From Flavobacterium sp. J27 (GTDB taxonomy: Bacteria; Bacteroidota; Bacteroidia; Flavobacteriales; Flavobacteriaceae), in assembly GCF_004303025.1 (NCBI RefSeq), contig NZ_PJQW01000010.1:83048-147047 (forward strand): a DNA stretch of 64,000 bases. Direction: 5' to 3'. The notes below the pieces were generated by a model. The model ran no database searches. It saw only the letters and a program-made list of their open reading frames with translations, and was not told the origin of the DNA. The stretch's first letter is position 1. Each line of letters begins with the position of its first letter. Position numbers and translations under genes: made by a program. Positions 8,938-17,605 of the stretch are shown here, in pieces.

Positions 8938-9395
8938 TCCCCCTTCATCAATTTCTTAATTTTCTTCGTTGGTTTAGCATTGTTAGAAGGCACTTTACAG
9001 TATGCGACAATCATTTGGGTCACCTGCTCATTAATTTCGGTATCCGTTAGTGACTGGTCTTTATGAGTAAGTACTATTTTCGACATACCGGCTAAAAACA
9101 TACCAAACAAATTGGTGTTTCCATCGGTAAGTTCTGTGGTTTCAACACTCACATTAAAAGTATATTCGGTGCCTTCCATCCATTTAAAAATAAACTGGTT
9201 GGCAATCATGCGATTCAAATCATCTTTAACAATAGGTGTTGTAAAAAGATAGTTTACAGCTTCTAAAACTTTAGGTTCTGCTTTTACATAATCTTCAGGA
9301 GTAGCAAAAGAGTAAGTAACAAGCTCCTTAAAATTTTGAGCAAAAGACTGGGTAGATACCAAAACAAATATGGTAAGCGTGTAGATTAATTTCAT
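8931..9395 (-). CDS. Small secreted protein of unknown function
   Basis: 154 aa. A Sec signal peptide is clear (MKLIYTLTIFVLVSTQSFA, cleavage after Ala before QNF). The mature part carries an N-terminal helix-rich region, then alternating strands and a basic tail (KPTKKIKKLMKGEN). No cysteine pair or catalytic motif stands out and I do not recognise a family. It is a periplasmic or exported protein by inference. It stands alone between the retron and the YqaE-like gene, and its stop codon falls in a low-complexity repeat. Confidence 0.75.
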   Translation of the reverse strand: MKLIYTLTIFVLVSTQSFAQNFKELVTYSFATPEDYVKAEPKVLEAVNYLFTTPIVKDDLNRMIANQFIFKWMEGTEYTFNVSVETTELTDGNTNLFGMFLAGMSKIVLTHKDQSLTDTEINEQVTQMIVAYCKVPSNNAKPTKKIKKLMKGEN

Positions 9396-9541
9396 AAGTA
9401 GAACAATTTAAGGCGATTGAATAAATATAATGATTTTTTTTAAAAGTGGAAAGGATAAAGTCTTAATGTCTTAAAGGCAAAAGAGAAGACCAACAAGACG
9501 AACCCCTAATTCCCAATTCCTAACCCCTAATTCCTATAAAA

Positions 9542-9742
9542 CTAGGCTCTACGCATTTCACGGATAATCTTATTCGTTCGTCTGTCGGCATACATACGAT
9601 TTAAAGCGGTTACTGCCCATAAAAAAGCGGGAATCCAACCAATAATCGTGAGTTGCAAAATCAAACACACAATACCCGAAAGAAGTTTTCCTTGCAACAT
9701 TAAACTGAGCCAAGGAAAAAAGAAAGCTAAAACATAACGCAT
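9542..9742 (-). CDS. YqaE/Pmp3-family small membrane protein
   Basis: 66 aa with two transmembrane segments separated by a short turn. The sequence LAFFFPWLSLMLQGKLLSG followed by LTIIGWIPAFLWAV matches the Pmp3/YqaE (UPF0057) pattern: a proline in the first helix, a short loop and a G-W-x-P motif in the second. Family members are small inner-membrane proteins induced by salt or envelope stress, with a role in membrane potential in yeast. The C-terminal tail here (YADRRTNKIIREMRRA) is longer and more basic than in the shortest members. It is a single-gene unit between intergenic tracts. Confidence 0.8.
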   Translation of the reverse strand: MRYVLAFFFPWLSLMLQGKLLSGIVCLILQLTIIGWIPAFLWAVTALNRMYADRRTNKIIREMRRA

Positions 9743-9874
9743 GATTCCTATTTTTTGATTGATGATGCCTATAAGACGCTAAAAGCAAGGATTTGTTACG
9801 GGAAATAGGTACTGTTTTTTAGTTTTTCATTTTTCTAACTACTATCGTCTTGTCATTCCGACGCAGGATGAATC

Positions 9875-11080
9875 TCAATCTTTCTCAAACCATTCTAGTA
9901 TTGTTGTACCAATGGTATCGTCTAATTCAGAAGAATCTTCTTTAAAAATTGAAACTTGACCCAATCCACATTTTTGCTGTCTATCGTTAAATTCTTTAAA
10001 ACCATTAAAAACATGTTCAGTACTAGGGTACAACAACATCGCTTTTTTAGAACACCAATACTCATTATAAACAAACATTTGTCGTAAATCTTGTGTAGAA
10101 GGCTTAGTATAAGCTATATTCTTCCATTTGGTATCAAGAATATACGTTGTTTCTTCATCTTTTTGAATAACTATATCGGGTTTTAAAGCAATGCCTTCCC
10201 AAAATGCTTTTCTTCTTTGTCCTAAAATACGAAGTCCTTTATTAGCTTGTTGTAAACGAACTAAAATATATTCTTCCCAAAGGGCATTCATATCAAAAAG
10301 TAAGGCTATCATTTTTTCACTTCCGTGTTGTACATTAGGCGCATAGTTTAAAATAATAAGTCGGGCAATTTTTAAAACCGTTGCATAAGGAGCTGTTTTT
10401 CTAGTGTTGGGTATTTTTGAAAACGTCTGCTCATTCGCTTGTATGGTTTTCACTTCTGGAAAATTCAATTGTACTGTTTTACAAGAACTGTATAAATAGT
10501 TTCCTTTAGAAAGAGAAGCTACAATTTCCAAAGCCTGCCCTAAAATTTGATGTATCAAATGGTCTTTATCATATACTTGATGCGTAGTATAAAATCGTTC
10601 TTTATGAACTAAATTATGACTAATGTGTTTGGCAAACTCTAATTTTCCTTTTAAGGCTTTCACATTAGAAGTTTCTTTATAGTACTTCTTGATTAATCCT
10701 TGATGGAGTAGGAGTTGTACTTCATTTAAAAACCATTCAAAATAAATATCTAACAGATGAATTTGTTGTTTTTTAACATGGGCTTCGTCTACTTGCTGCA
10801 CTTTTAGTTTTCGAGTTATCCGTAGCATTTCAATCAAAGCTTTTTGCCAAACACTTTCATCTTTCCCATCATTGTCTATTTTGGGTAAAATTTCAATGGT
10901 TAAACCGTTGACCTGAATAACACCTACATACTGCTTAAATTTAATACCATTATGCCGTATATCAAAATACTTATCATTGTGCAAGGCATTCAGTTGAGAC
11001 AAAGCCACAAAATGACGCTGTTCCAATTTTCCTTTTTCAATGGGAAGAAAGCTATGCTCAAAAACTTGAATACTATTCAT
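9875..11080 (-). CDS. mcrC: McrC-family subunit of a McrBC (type IV) restriction system
   Basis: 401 aa, the usual McrC size. The N-terminal half is the strand-rich McrC-type domain, including NGLTIEILPKIDND near 54-67. The C-terminal half holds the PD-(D/E)xK nuclease core: LKPDIVIQKDEETTYILDTKWK supplies the catalytic Asp, Asp and Lys. In McrBC the C subunit cuts DNA when McrB, bound to modified cytosine sites, translocates by GTP hydrolysis. The start overlaps the end of the McrB gene by 8 bases, indicating translational coupling. It is the last gene of the co-directional restriction island. Confidence 0.9.
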   Translation of the reverse strand: MNSIQVFEHSFLPIEKGKLEQRHFVALSQLNALHNDKYFDIRHNGIKFKQYVGVIQVNGLTIEILPKIDNDGKDESVWQKALIEMLRITRKLKVQQVDEAHVKKQQIHLLDIYFEWFLNEVQLLLHQGLIKKYYKETSNVKALKGKLEFAKHISHNLVHKERFYTTHQVYDKDHLIHQILGQALEIVASLSKGNYLYSSCKTVQLNFPEVKTIQANEQTFSKIPNTRKTAPYATVLKIARLIILNYAPNVQHGSEKMIALLFDMNALWEEYILVRLQQANKGLRILGQRRKAFWEGIALKPDIVIQKDEETTYILDTKWKNIAYTKPSTQDLRQMFVYNEYWCSKKAMLLYPSTEHVFNGFKEFNDRQQKCGLGQVSIFKEDSSELDDTIGTTILEWFEKD

Positions 11081-13805
11081 TAGTAACTACTTTTTCTTCC
11101 TTTTTTTTATTTAAAAGAATTTCAATCGCTTCAATTATATCAAAATCGGTATCAATTGTTTTCAATCTTAAAATAGTTACACTTTCAGGATAGTTATGTG
11201 TTTCAAAAGAAGCAAATATTTTAGCATCATATTTTTTTATTTCCTCAAAGAATCCTTTCCCTAATACTAAACCTATCTTTTCATAATCGCCATAAAAATA
11301 TTCTTGTAATAAGGGAATGATATTATTTTTAAAAGTATTTTTTAAATCTTCTAAAGAAATAACATTGATAAAATAAGAATGCCCTATGGTATGGTCACGG
11401 TCCAGCAATATTTCAATGCGTTGGTTAATGGTTTTTAGGAGTACCCCTAAATCAAGATTAAAGTCAAACGCTTTAAAATAATCCAATTCATTTCGATTAT
11501 TAGCGGACTTCATTTCTTCCCAAATTTCCTTTTTCTTTTCATCAATTGTGGAAGGACGACCTACTAAATCAAAAAAGAGATCTTCTTTTTCTTTGAATGG
11601 AGATGCATCCCAATCCACGTTTTTATATTGCCATAATAGATTACAATACATAGCCGAAGGACTTAATAATTCAGGTTTTGGCATCATTTCCTCAAAACAA
11701 AAACGTCGTCTCAAAGCGGTGTCTAAAGCTTCTACACTTCGATCTGCGGTGTTCATGGTACCAATGATATACAAATTAGGAGGTACTCCAAATTTCTCTT
11801 TACTATAAGGTAAAGTTACTTCTAAAGCTTCGTCGTTACCTAAACGTTTGCTTTCTTCAATTAGAGTAATTAACTCTCCAAAGATTTGGGACACATTACC
11901 ACGATTAATTTCATCAATGATTAAAACATGAGGAACTTTAGTAGTTTTAATTTTTGTATCAGAAACTTTTGATTGATTACTAATTTTAGAATTAATATAA
12001 TTAAGAGCAGACCAGTATGCTGTAGAATTCAAACCTCCTACTACAGCTCTAAATTCTTTGTTTATATTTTTAATTACAGATAGGTCAGGAAAAGCATGTT
12101 GCAACTTTTTAGTTCTTTCGTAGGAAACTAAATATTCTTTTGCTTGTTCAGAGTAAATAGGTTTTAATTTCAAGTTTCCTTTTTCAGTAACTTCAACTAC
12201 TTTCAAACCGAGATGAGGTGTTTGTATAGAAAGTTGTAAAGGAGCATTTTCTTCCAATTGTTTTTTTGATTCATCAACTAAATCATTCCATGCATCATCA
12301 AAACTATATGCTTCAATTATTTCATTAGTTTCTGTTTTTTCTTTTTTTGCTCTTTCTACAATTTGTTTAAATAAGCCATTTACAATATCATATAAAACCT
12401 GTTTGTTTTCATTTTCATCTTCATCAATTATTGGCTTAATTCCTTCAATAAAATCTTCATAAGACATACTTTGATGAAACGTAGAGAATACAATTTGTCC
12501 TGTATTTAAATACCCATCAAAACGATCTTTAATTTCTTTTCTACTTTCTAATTGAAGTTCTTCTTCTGATTTGTTTTCTATAATAGATAAGGCTTTATTT
12601 ATGGTATTATAGGTCTTTCCTGTTCCTGGAGGACCGTATAGGATTTGGTTTAATAGAAATGATTTGTTAATGTCCATATCAGAAGTTGATGTTAATGGTA
12701 TAATTGTTGTTGGTGGTATTACTATCATATCTAATTCAGATACAATTGGAGTTAAATTATCTTGTCTTGGATATGAATAACTTTTGTATACTTCAAAACT
12801 ATTTAAGGGTAATGGTTCTATTTTATTAAAATTTCTTGCCAGAAAAACTATACTTGCTGATTTATTGTTATCCGCATATTCTTTATAATTATTTTTTATC
12901 CATGCAATTTTATTGAAATTTGAAACCCAGTTTTTATCTTTATATTCACTCTCATTCACCACAAAATCAATTATTTCAGCCGCATATTGAACATGACCAT
13001 GAACAGCATAAAATAACTTAAAAAACTCTCCATTATTAATTTTATTTCGCAACATTTTGATGGTTTCATTTGTTCCAGTGGGAGTTTTACTATTCCATAA
13101 AATAGCATAATCATCTTCCTCCATGTCATTTATCAAATCATCTTTCCAATCTGTATTATCAGCAGCCATTAAACCAATGATATCATTTAACCAATCCTTC
13201 TTAATAAAATATATAATGCAAGAAAGCAAATAAGTGTAATTGTTTTGATTAATGGTAGTTAATCCAAATTCAGAAAAATAATCTTTAAGTTCTTCAATAA
13301 AATTAGATGGGTTATAATCTTTATCTAATACCTTTTTTGAAATCATTTCTCTATGATTTTCACTTAAAATAGTAGCGTTATTTCCAGGATCTAATAAATA
13401 ATTAAAAGCATTTAAAAGTGAACCAATTGGAACTAAAGTTCGATTAAACTTAAATAGGATTAGTTTTTCAATCCAATGATTCATTCGAACATAAGCCATT
13501 GCTAATGTTCGCTTATCATCGTATTGATTGTATAGGTTTTTGCCTTTAGCTTTTGTATCGCAGTAAGAAGTTATTTCAAAAAGCAGTTTTAAAATTTGAT
13601 TGAATTGAGAATCTGTAGTTGCTTTCTTTTGGATTGCTTCATAATCCCCAGCCATAGCTAACAATTCTTTTTCAAGTAATGCACTAACTGGATAATCGAG
13701 CCAATGAATTAAAGCATCTTGACCTTTTTGAAAAAAGAATTCTTGCTCATTTATTATGTTTTGAGCATATTCAGTATTTAAGTATTGTTTTATTTTTTCT
13801 AACAT
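11073..13805 (-). CDS. mcrB: McrB-like AAA+ GTPase of a type IV restriction system
   Basis: 910 aa. The C-terminal half is an McrB AAA+ motor: Walker A LYGPPGTGKTYNT near residue 390, then HVLIIDEINRGNVSQIFGEL (Walker B with the McrB-type EINRG signature) and IIGTMNTADRSVEALDTALR (sensor, arginine finger region). The N-terminal 370 residues differ from the E. coli methylcytosine-reading domain and are mostly helical, so what modification or structure it recognises is open. It works with the McrC nuclease immediately downstream. A 120-base AT-rich gap separates it from the HEPN-like gene upstream. Its position after the type I locus suggests one defence island attacking both unmodified and modified invading DNA. 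Confidence 0.9.
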   Translation of the reverse strand: MLEKIKQYLNTEYAQNIINEQEFFFQKGQDALIHWLDYPVSALLEKELLAMAGDYEAIQKKATTDSQFNQILKLLFEITSYCDTKAKGKNLYNQYDDKRTLAMAYVRMNHWIEKLILFKFNRTLVPIGSLLNAFNYLLDPGNNATILSENHREMISKKVLDKDYNPSNFIEELKDYFSEFGLTTINQNNYTYLLSCIIYFIKKDWLNDIIGLMAADNTDWKDDLINDMEEDDYAILWNSKTPTGTNETIKMLRNKINNGEFFKLFYAVHGHVQYAAEIIDFVVNESEYKDKNWVSNFNKIAWIKNNYKEYADNNKSASIVFLARNFNKIEPLPLNSFEVYKSYSYPRQDNLTPIVSELDMIVIPPTTIIPLTSTSDMDINKSFLLNQILYGPPGTGKTYNTINKALSIIENKSEEELQLESRKEIKDRFDGYLNTGQIVFSTFHQSMSYEDFIEGIKPIIDEDENENKQVLYDIVNGLFKQIVERAKKEKTETNEIIEAYSFDDAWNDLVDESKKQLEENAPLQLSIQTPHLGLKVVEVTEKGNLKLKPIYSEQAKEYLVSYERTKKLQHAFPDLSVIKNINKEFRAVVGGLNSTAYWSALNYINSKISNQSKVSDTKIKTTKVPHVLIIDEINRGNVSQIFGELITLIEESKRLGNDEALEVTLPYSKEKFGVPPNLYIIGTMNTADRSVEALDTALRRRFCFEEMMPKPELLSPSAMYCNLLWQYKNVDWDASPFKEKEDLFFDLVGRPSTIDEKKKEIWEEMKSANNRNELDYFKAFDFNLDLGVLLKTINQRIEILLDRDHTIGHSYFINVISLEDLKNTFKNNIIPLLQEYFYGDYEKIGLVLGKGFFEEIKKYDAKIFASFETHNYPESVTILRLKTIDTDFDIIEAIEILLNKKKEEKVVTNE

Positions 13806-13925
13806 AATTTTATATTAATAGAAGATAATTGCTAAAATTTGCTTTAATCATATTTTTAAATTCTCCATTCTGATTAGTAATATCTCTCAAATGCTTATAA
13901 AATAGATAACTATAATTTGTAATTA

Positions 13926-14429
13926 CTATTTTCTAACTCTTATTCCTTTATCTTGTAATACTAATAGCTCTTTGATATTTGTCATATCTTTTCCTTTAGA
14001 AGAACAAAAGTCGATCATATCATACTCAATTAAACGTTTAATTTCTTCTGCTTTGTCTGAAATAGATTTGATTTTTTCAAACATTTCTTCTTTAATTTTT
14101 CCTGCATTAAAATCTTCTTCATTTCCAATCAAAACGTTATGAACTAACCAATTTCTATGTTCTAAAAATGAGTCTAATTTGTTTTGCAGAGTCGAATTAT
14201 AAAGAGTTTCTTTATTGGTAATTTTTATTGCCTGTCCCAAAGTAAAACGTTGCTGCTTTTTTAAAAATTCATCAGCTTTTTCTTTTGTTTCTTCAGGATT
14301 CATTTTAATAATGATTGAATAACTTAGAGCTTGTTCAAGCATTTGAGTTTTTATCAAAGCTTCTCCAAGGTAACAATACAATGTAAGTTCATTAGTATTG
14401 GCTGGTATTTTTTTTATGTTTTCTTTCAT
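13926..14429 (-). CDS. HEPN-like helical protein with RNWLVH motif
   Basis: 167 aa, predicted all-helical and cytoplasmic. Residues 92-97 read R-N-W-L-V-H, matching the HEPN-domain signature Rx4H with the polar residue next to Arg that is common in HEPN ribonucleases. The preceding helix (LYNSTLQNKLDSFLEHRNW) and the following amphipathic helices fit the HEPN four-helix bundle. HEPN proteins are frequent RNase toxins or effectors in conflict systems; there is no MNT-type antitoxin next to it. It follows the beta-helix membrane gene by 11 bases and precedes mcrB. The function is inference: a ribonuclease effector or an accessory of the surrounding restriction locus. It could also be a non-catalytic HEPN scaffold. 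Confidence 0.65.
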   Translation of the reverse strand: MKENIKKIPANTNELTLYCYLGEALIKTQMLEQALSYSIIIKMNPEETKEKADEFLKKQQRFTLGQAIKITNKETLYNSTLQNKLDSFLEHRNWLVHNVLIGNEEDFNAGKIKEEMFEKIKSISDKAEEIKRLIEYDMIDFCSSKGKDMTNIKELLVLQDKGIRVRK

Positions 14430-14440
14430 ATTATTTTTTA

Positions 14441-16159
14441 TTAATTAGACACATACTTCCTAAAAGCCTTAATTATCTGAAAAATCATAATACCTAAAAA
14501 AATTCTATGAATTAAGTCTAAAAAATAAATCCAATTAGTCTGAATCTTTTCTCCGTAAGTTAGGTCATATCTCCTAACAGGATTAAATAAATTCCAAAAA
14601 GTAACTAATTTATTACTATAGATTTCGTAGGTAAACCAAAAGTCTTGTTTAGTAAAAGATGGTGAAAATAAAATTTCATCAGAAAATCCAGGTACAATTA
14701 TCATATACAAAGAAAGAGTTGTAAAAAAAGTAATCAAAACAGGTTTTAACCAATTTAACCCATAATTATTTGATTGGCTAACCATCATAATAACTCTTTC
14801 TCCAAAACTATATTTTTCAGATTTTTTAAATTCACCCCTCAAGCATCTTAATTCTCTGGCTTGAAAAATTAAACTATCTATTTGATTACCTTGATTTTTA
14901 AGAGCTTGTTTAAGTTGCCTGTAGATTTCTCTCTTTCTTTTTGCTTTTTCACTTTCCGTTTGCTGGTCAACTTCTATCTCGACTTGGTTATCTTCAAACC
15001 AATTCACATTTGAAGCTCTAATTTTATCTATTGAAACATTGTTTAATCTTAAAATTTTAAAACTTTTTAAATCAAACTCATTAAACCTAGTTGAACCTAA
15101 ATCACTGTTAATTAGATTTAAAATTGCTTCATTACCATTTCCTTTACATCTATCAAAACTAATATCACTAAAATTGGTAAAATCATTTATAAACAAAAAT
15201 CTGAACTTAATATTTTTAAAAAGTAATTTTAAATTTTGATTGATTCCTGAAATTATAGCTTTTTCAACAATCCAATTATCAAAGTTTAAAACTCCTTTAA
15301 GTTCAGGTGTAATGACTAAATCTAATTCATCTAAACTTTTTCCTAATCCATTAAAATCAATGCCTTCATTAAATTTAGCTTGTGAAATATAAATTTTGTT
15401 TAAATAAGTATTTATATTTAAATTATTAGGTGAAGTGTCTCTATTTTCAAATTCTGCTTTTTTCTCAAAAGTATCACCAAAAATAGTTAAAGCTTTAATT
15501 CTAGAAGCATCAACTTTAAAACGATCTTTAAAAAGATTGTAATTCAATGTAAGTCCAAATGGACATTCTAAATTCCAAATCATTATATCCTCTTGAAACT
15601 CATTTTTTACAAAGGAAACATCACCAATTATTGTTTCGAATCTAGTGGATTTTTGAAAAATAGAATTTGATAAATTAATTTTAGTTTTTGAATTACTTAT
15701 GCTTAGATAATTTACATTTGAATTTCTAATTGAAATACCTGCATTTCTGTTTTCGAAATTAGTAATATCCAATTTTTCAATTTTACATTCTTTTTTAAAA
15801 GTTAAACTTCTATCTAGAAAACAATTATTTTCGAAAGCTATTAATGTTGCTTCTGAATTTTCAAAGCATACACTTTCATTTTGTGCATTATAAGTACTAT
15901 CATAATTTGTTGACTTCACATTATAGAATATAACCCCTTTTTCAAATTTGCAATTGCTAAACTTTATTCCAGAATTAATCTCACAATCTCTTATTATAAC
16001 TCTTTCTTTAAAAGTTACATTTTTTATTATTCTGTATTGCCAAGTTACTATAATGTTATCAATAATTACTTCAAAGTCAGTAAAAACTGGATAATTACTA
16101 AGTCTATCTTTTTCAAGATTTATATAAAAGTTCTGAGAGTTAATGGATATAGCTGACAT
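14441..16159 (-). CDS. Beta-helix (pentapeptide-like) protein with C-terminal membrane segments
   Basis: 572 aa. Residues about 45-390 are a degenerate solenoid with recurrent short strands and Asn/Cys/Phe steps such as VIIRDCEINSGIKFSNCKFE and GISIRNSNVNYLSISNS, the look of a right-handed beta-helix of pentapeptide type. It is followed by a charged helix (KRKREIYRQLKQALKNQGNQ) that resembles the hinge found in pentapeptide-repeat membrane proteins, then at least two hydrophobic segments (near 470-490 and 545-562). It starts 6 bases after hsdS, so it is coupled to the type I genes. I infer a membrane-anchored accessory, perhaps an effector or channel, of the restriction island; no restriction function is known for such a protein. 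Confidence 0.65.
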   Translation of the reverse strand: MSAISINSQNFYINLEKDRLSNYPVFTDFEVIIDNIIVTWQYRIIKNVTFKERVIIRDCEINSGIKFSNCKFEKGVIFYNVKSTNYDSTYNAQNESVCFENSEATLIAFENNCFLDRSLTFKKECKIEKLDITNFENRNAGISIRNSNVNYLSISNSKTKINLSNSIFQKSTRFETIIGDVSFVKNEFQEDIMIWNLECPFGLTLNYNLFKDRFKVDASRIKALTIFGDTFEKKAEFENRDTSPNNLNINTYLNKIYISQAKFNEGIDFNGLGKSLDELDLVITPELKGVLNFDNWIVEKAIISGINQNLKLLFKNIKFRFLFINDFTNFSDISFDRCKGNGNEAILNLINSDLGSTRFNEFDLKSFKILRLNNVSIDKIRASNVNWFEDNQVEIEVDQQTESEKAKRKREIYRQLKQALKNQGNQIDSLIFQARELRCLRGEFKKSEKYSFGERVIMMVSQSNNYGLNWLKPVLITFFTTLSLYMIIVPGFSDEILFSPSFTKQDFWFTYEIYSNKLVTFWNLFNPVRRYDLTYGEKIQTNWIYFLDLIHRIFLGIMIFQIIKAFRKYVSN

Positions 16160-16165
16160 TTTTAT

Positions 16166-17605
16166 TTATTTTTTATATTCATTACCACTCTCCGCAACCA
16201 TCCCCAACTTGTCATCCTGAGCCTGTCGAAGGATCTCATCACCCACCGTAACCTGCCCATTCATCAACATAGGTAACAACCAATCACGCAACGAAGCGAG
16301 TTCTTGGTTTTCTTTTAGGTTCTTTTCTTTTTTAACTTGTAATGGTGACATAAAATCATAGAATTTCTCTGCTAATTCAATTGGAGGAACAACTGTTTTA
16401 AATGAAGTTACAAATGACTCAAAAAGTAGATTTTTAATTCCACTTGTTTTTCCTTCAAAACCAAATAAAACACCAGCATCATAAATAGCATTCCATTCCA
16501 TTACAAAATTGAAGAAATACTTATCTTCTTTTAAAGTAACAGCTTTACAAAAGTTAGAGCAAATAATTGGTGCGTCAAATCGTTCTAACGTTTGTTCAGT
16601 GATATAGGCAAGTCTTCCTGTGGATTGTGTAGGACTACCACCTGAAATTTCAACAATCAAATCGTGTGAATCTAATGTTTTAAATAAATTCTTTTCTAAA
16701 ATGTAGCGTTCTGGAGTTTTTAATTCTCCCTTTCCATTTAAGCCATTGATGTCTGCACCTCTTACACAATAAACACGTTGTGTATAATTTCCTTCTTCAT
16801 TTTCTTTTCCCCAATCTCCGCTTTTATCATTATTTATATACCATTCTAACTCTTTCACCTCCCATCCCTCAGGAATTTCTCTCTTCAACGCTTCATTCCA
16901 AACCATTTTACCACCAGAAGATTTATACCCTTTTTTTGGAGACTGAGCTTGAGATGGGGACTGAGCTTGTCGAAGTCCCGACACTTCGACAGGCTCAGTG
17001 TCTGGTACTGGAAAATCAAACTGCACAAACCAATAATCATACAAAGTCTTAGCCATAGCTTCTAACTCACTATTGATTTTATTGTTCAACTCAATTTTAG
17101 CATCTAAATCAGAGAGAACTTTAACTATTTTAACTTTGGACTCTTTATTAACAGGTTGTAAAATAGGTAATTTCCTCAATCCTCCCAATGTTAAATAAGG
17201 TTGCGAAGAACCTGATTTAACAGAATTCAAAATTGCTTTACCTATTGGAGAAATCAAATAGTAGTATAACCACTCTGCTTCTAATTTTGATCCTGTTTTG
17301 TATAATCCTACATTTTTTACAGCGTAGTTTATATTTTCATTCCTTTCTATATAGCAGTACCCACAATATTCACCTATCATACTCACAATAACATCCCATT
17401 TATGAACTTGACTTCTTTCATTTATCTTATTGAAGTCTGCCTCAGATATTAAGTAAGCAGATTCAAAGTCAATATTTCTTCCTTTTATATGCTTCGATGT
17501 AATTAAAGGTTTACCTACTTCCCTTTGCTTAGGACTATCATGTGTTCCATCAGTAATTTTTGAGTAAACTTTATCTGCTATTATAAAATTTAAATTATTA
17601 CTCAT
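16166..17605 (-). CDS. hsdS: Type I restriction-modification specificity subunit HsdS
   Basis: 479 aa with the standard two-target-recognition-domain plan. TRD1 covers about residues 1-150, the first coiled-coil spacer 155-195 (LSDLDAKIELNNKINSELEA then MAKTLYDYWFVQFDFPVP), TRD2 about 230-430 and the distal spacer about 425-455. The linker after the first spacer, near residues 200-222, and the C-terminal tail (EILRQAQDDKLG) are encoded by REP-like repeats that also fill nearby intergenic DNA, so repeats have invaded the gene in frame. HsdS sets the DNA site recognised by the HsdM2S methylase and HsdR complex. The start overlaps the end of hsdM by 8 bases. The following membrane-protein gene begins 6 bases later. 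Confidence 0.95.
   Translation of the reverse strand: MSNNLNFIIADKVYSKITDGTHDSPKQREVGKPLITSKHIKGRNIDFESAYLISEADFNKINERSQVHKWDVIVSMIGEYCGYCYIERNENINYAVKNVGLYKTGSKLEAEWLYYYLISPIGKAILNSVKSGSSQPYLTLGGLRKLPILQPVNKESKVKIVKVLSDLDAKIELNNKINSELEAMAKTLYDYWFVQFDFPVPDTEPVEVSGLRQAQSPSQAQSPKKGYKSSGGKMVWNEALKREIPEGWEVKELEWYINNDKSGDWGKENEEGNYTQRVYCVRGADINGLNGKGELKTPERYILEKNLFKTLDSHDLIVEISGGSPTQSTGRLAYITEQTLERFDAPIICSNFCKAVTLKEDKYFFNFVMEWNAIYDAGVLFGFEGKTSGIKNLLFESFVTSFKTVVPPIELAEKFYDFMSPLQVKKEKNLKENQELASLRDWLLPMLMNGQVTVGDEILRQAQDDKLGMVAESGNEYKK
16211..16236. repeat. REP-like repeat copy inside the hsdS 3' end
   Basis: The core TGAGCCTGTCGAAGGAT matches the family filling 19260-20095. Read in the hsdS frame it encodes the tail motif LRQAQDD shortly before the stop. 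Confidence 0.7.
16958..17003. repeat. Palindromic REP-like repeat pair inside hsdS
   Basis: ACTGAGCTTGTCGAAGTC and CACTTCGACAGGCTCAGTG face each other across a few bases, forming a near-perfect palindrome within the coding sequence between spacer and TRD2. An additional partial copy (GACTGAGCTTGAG) lies at 16941-16953. The translated stretch is Pro/Gln/Ser-rich and unlike the surrounding protein. Confidence 0.8.
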
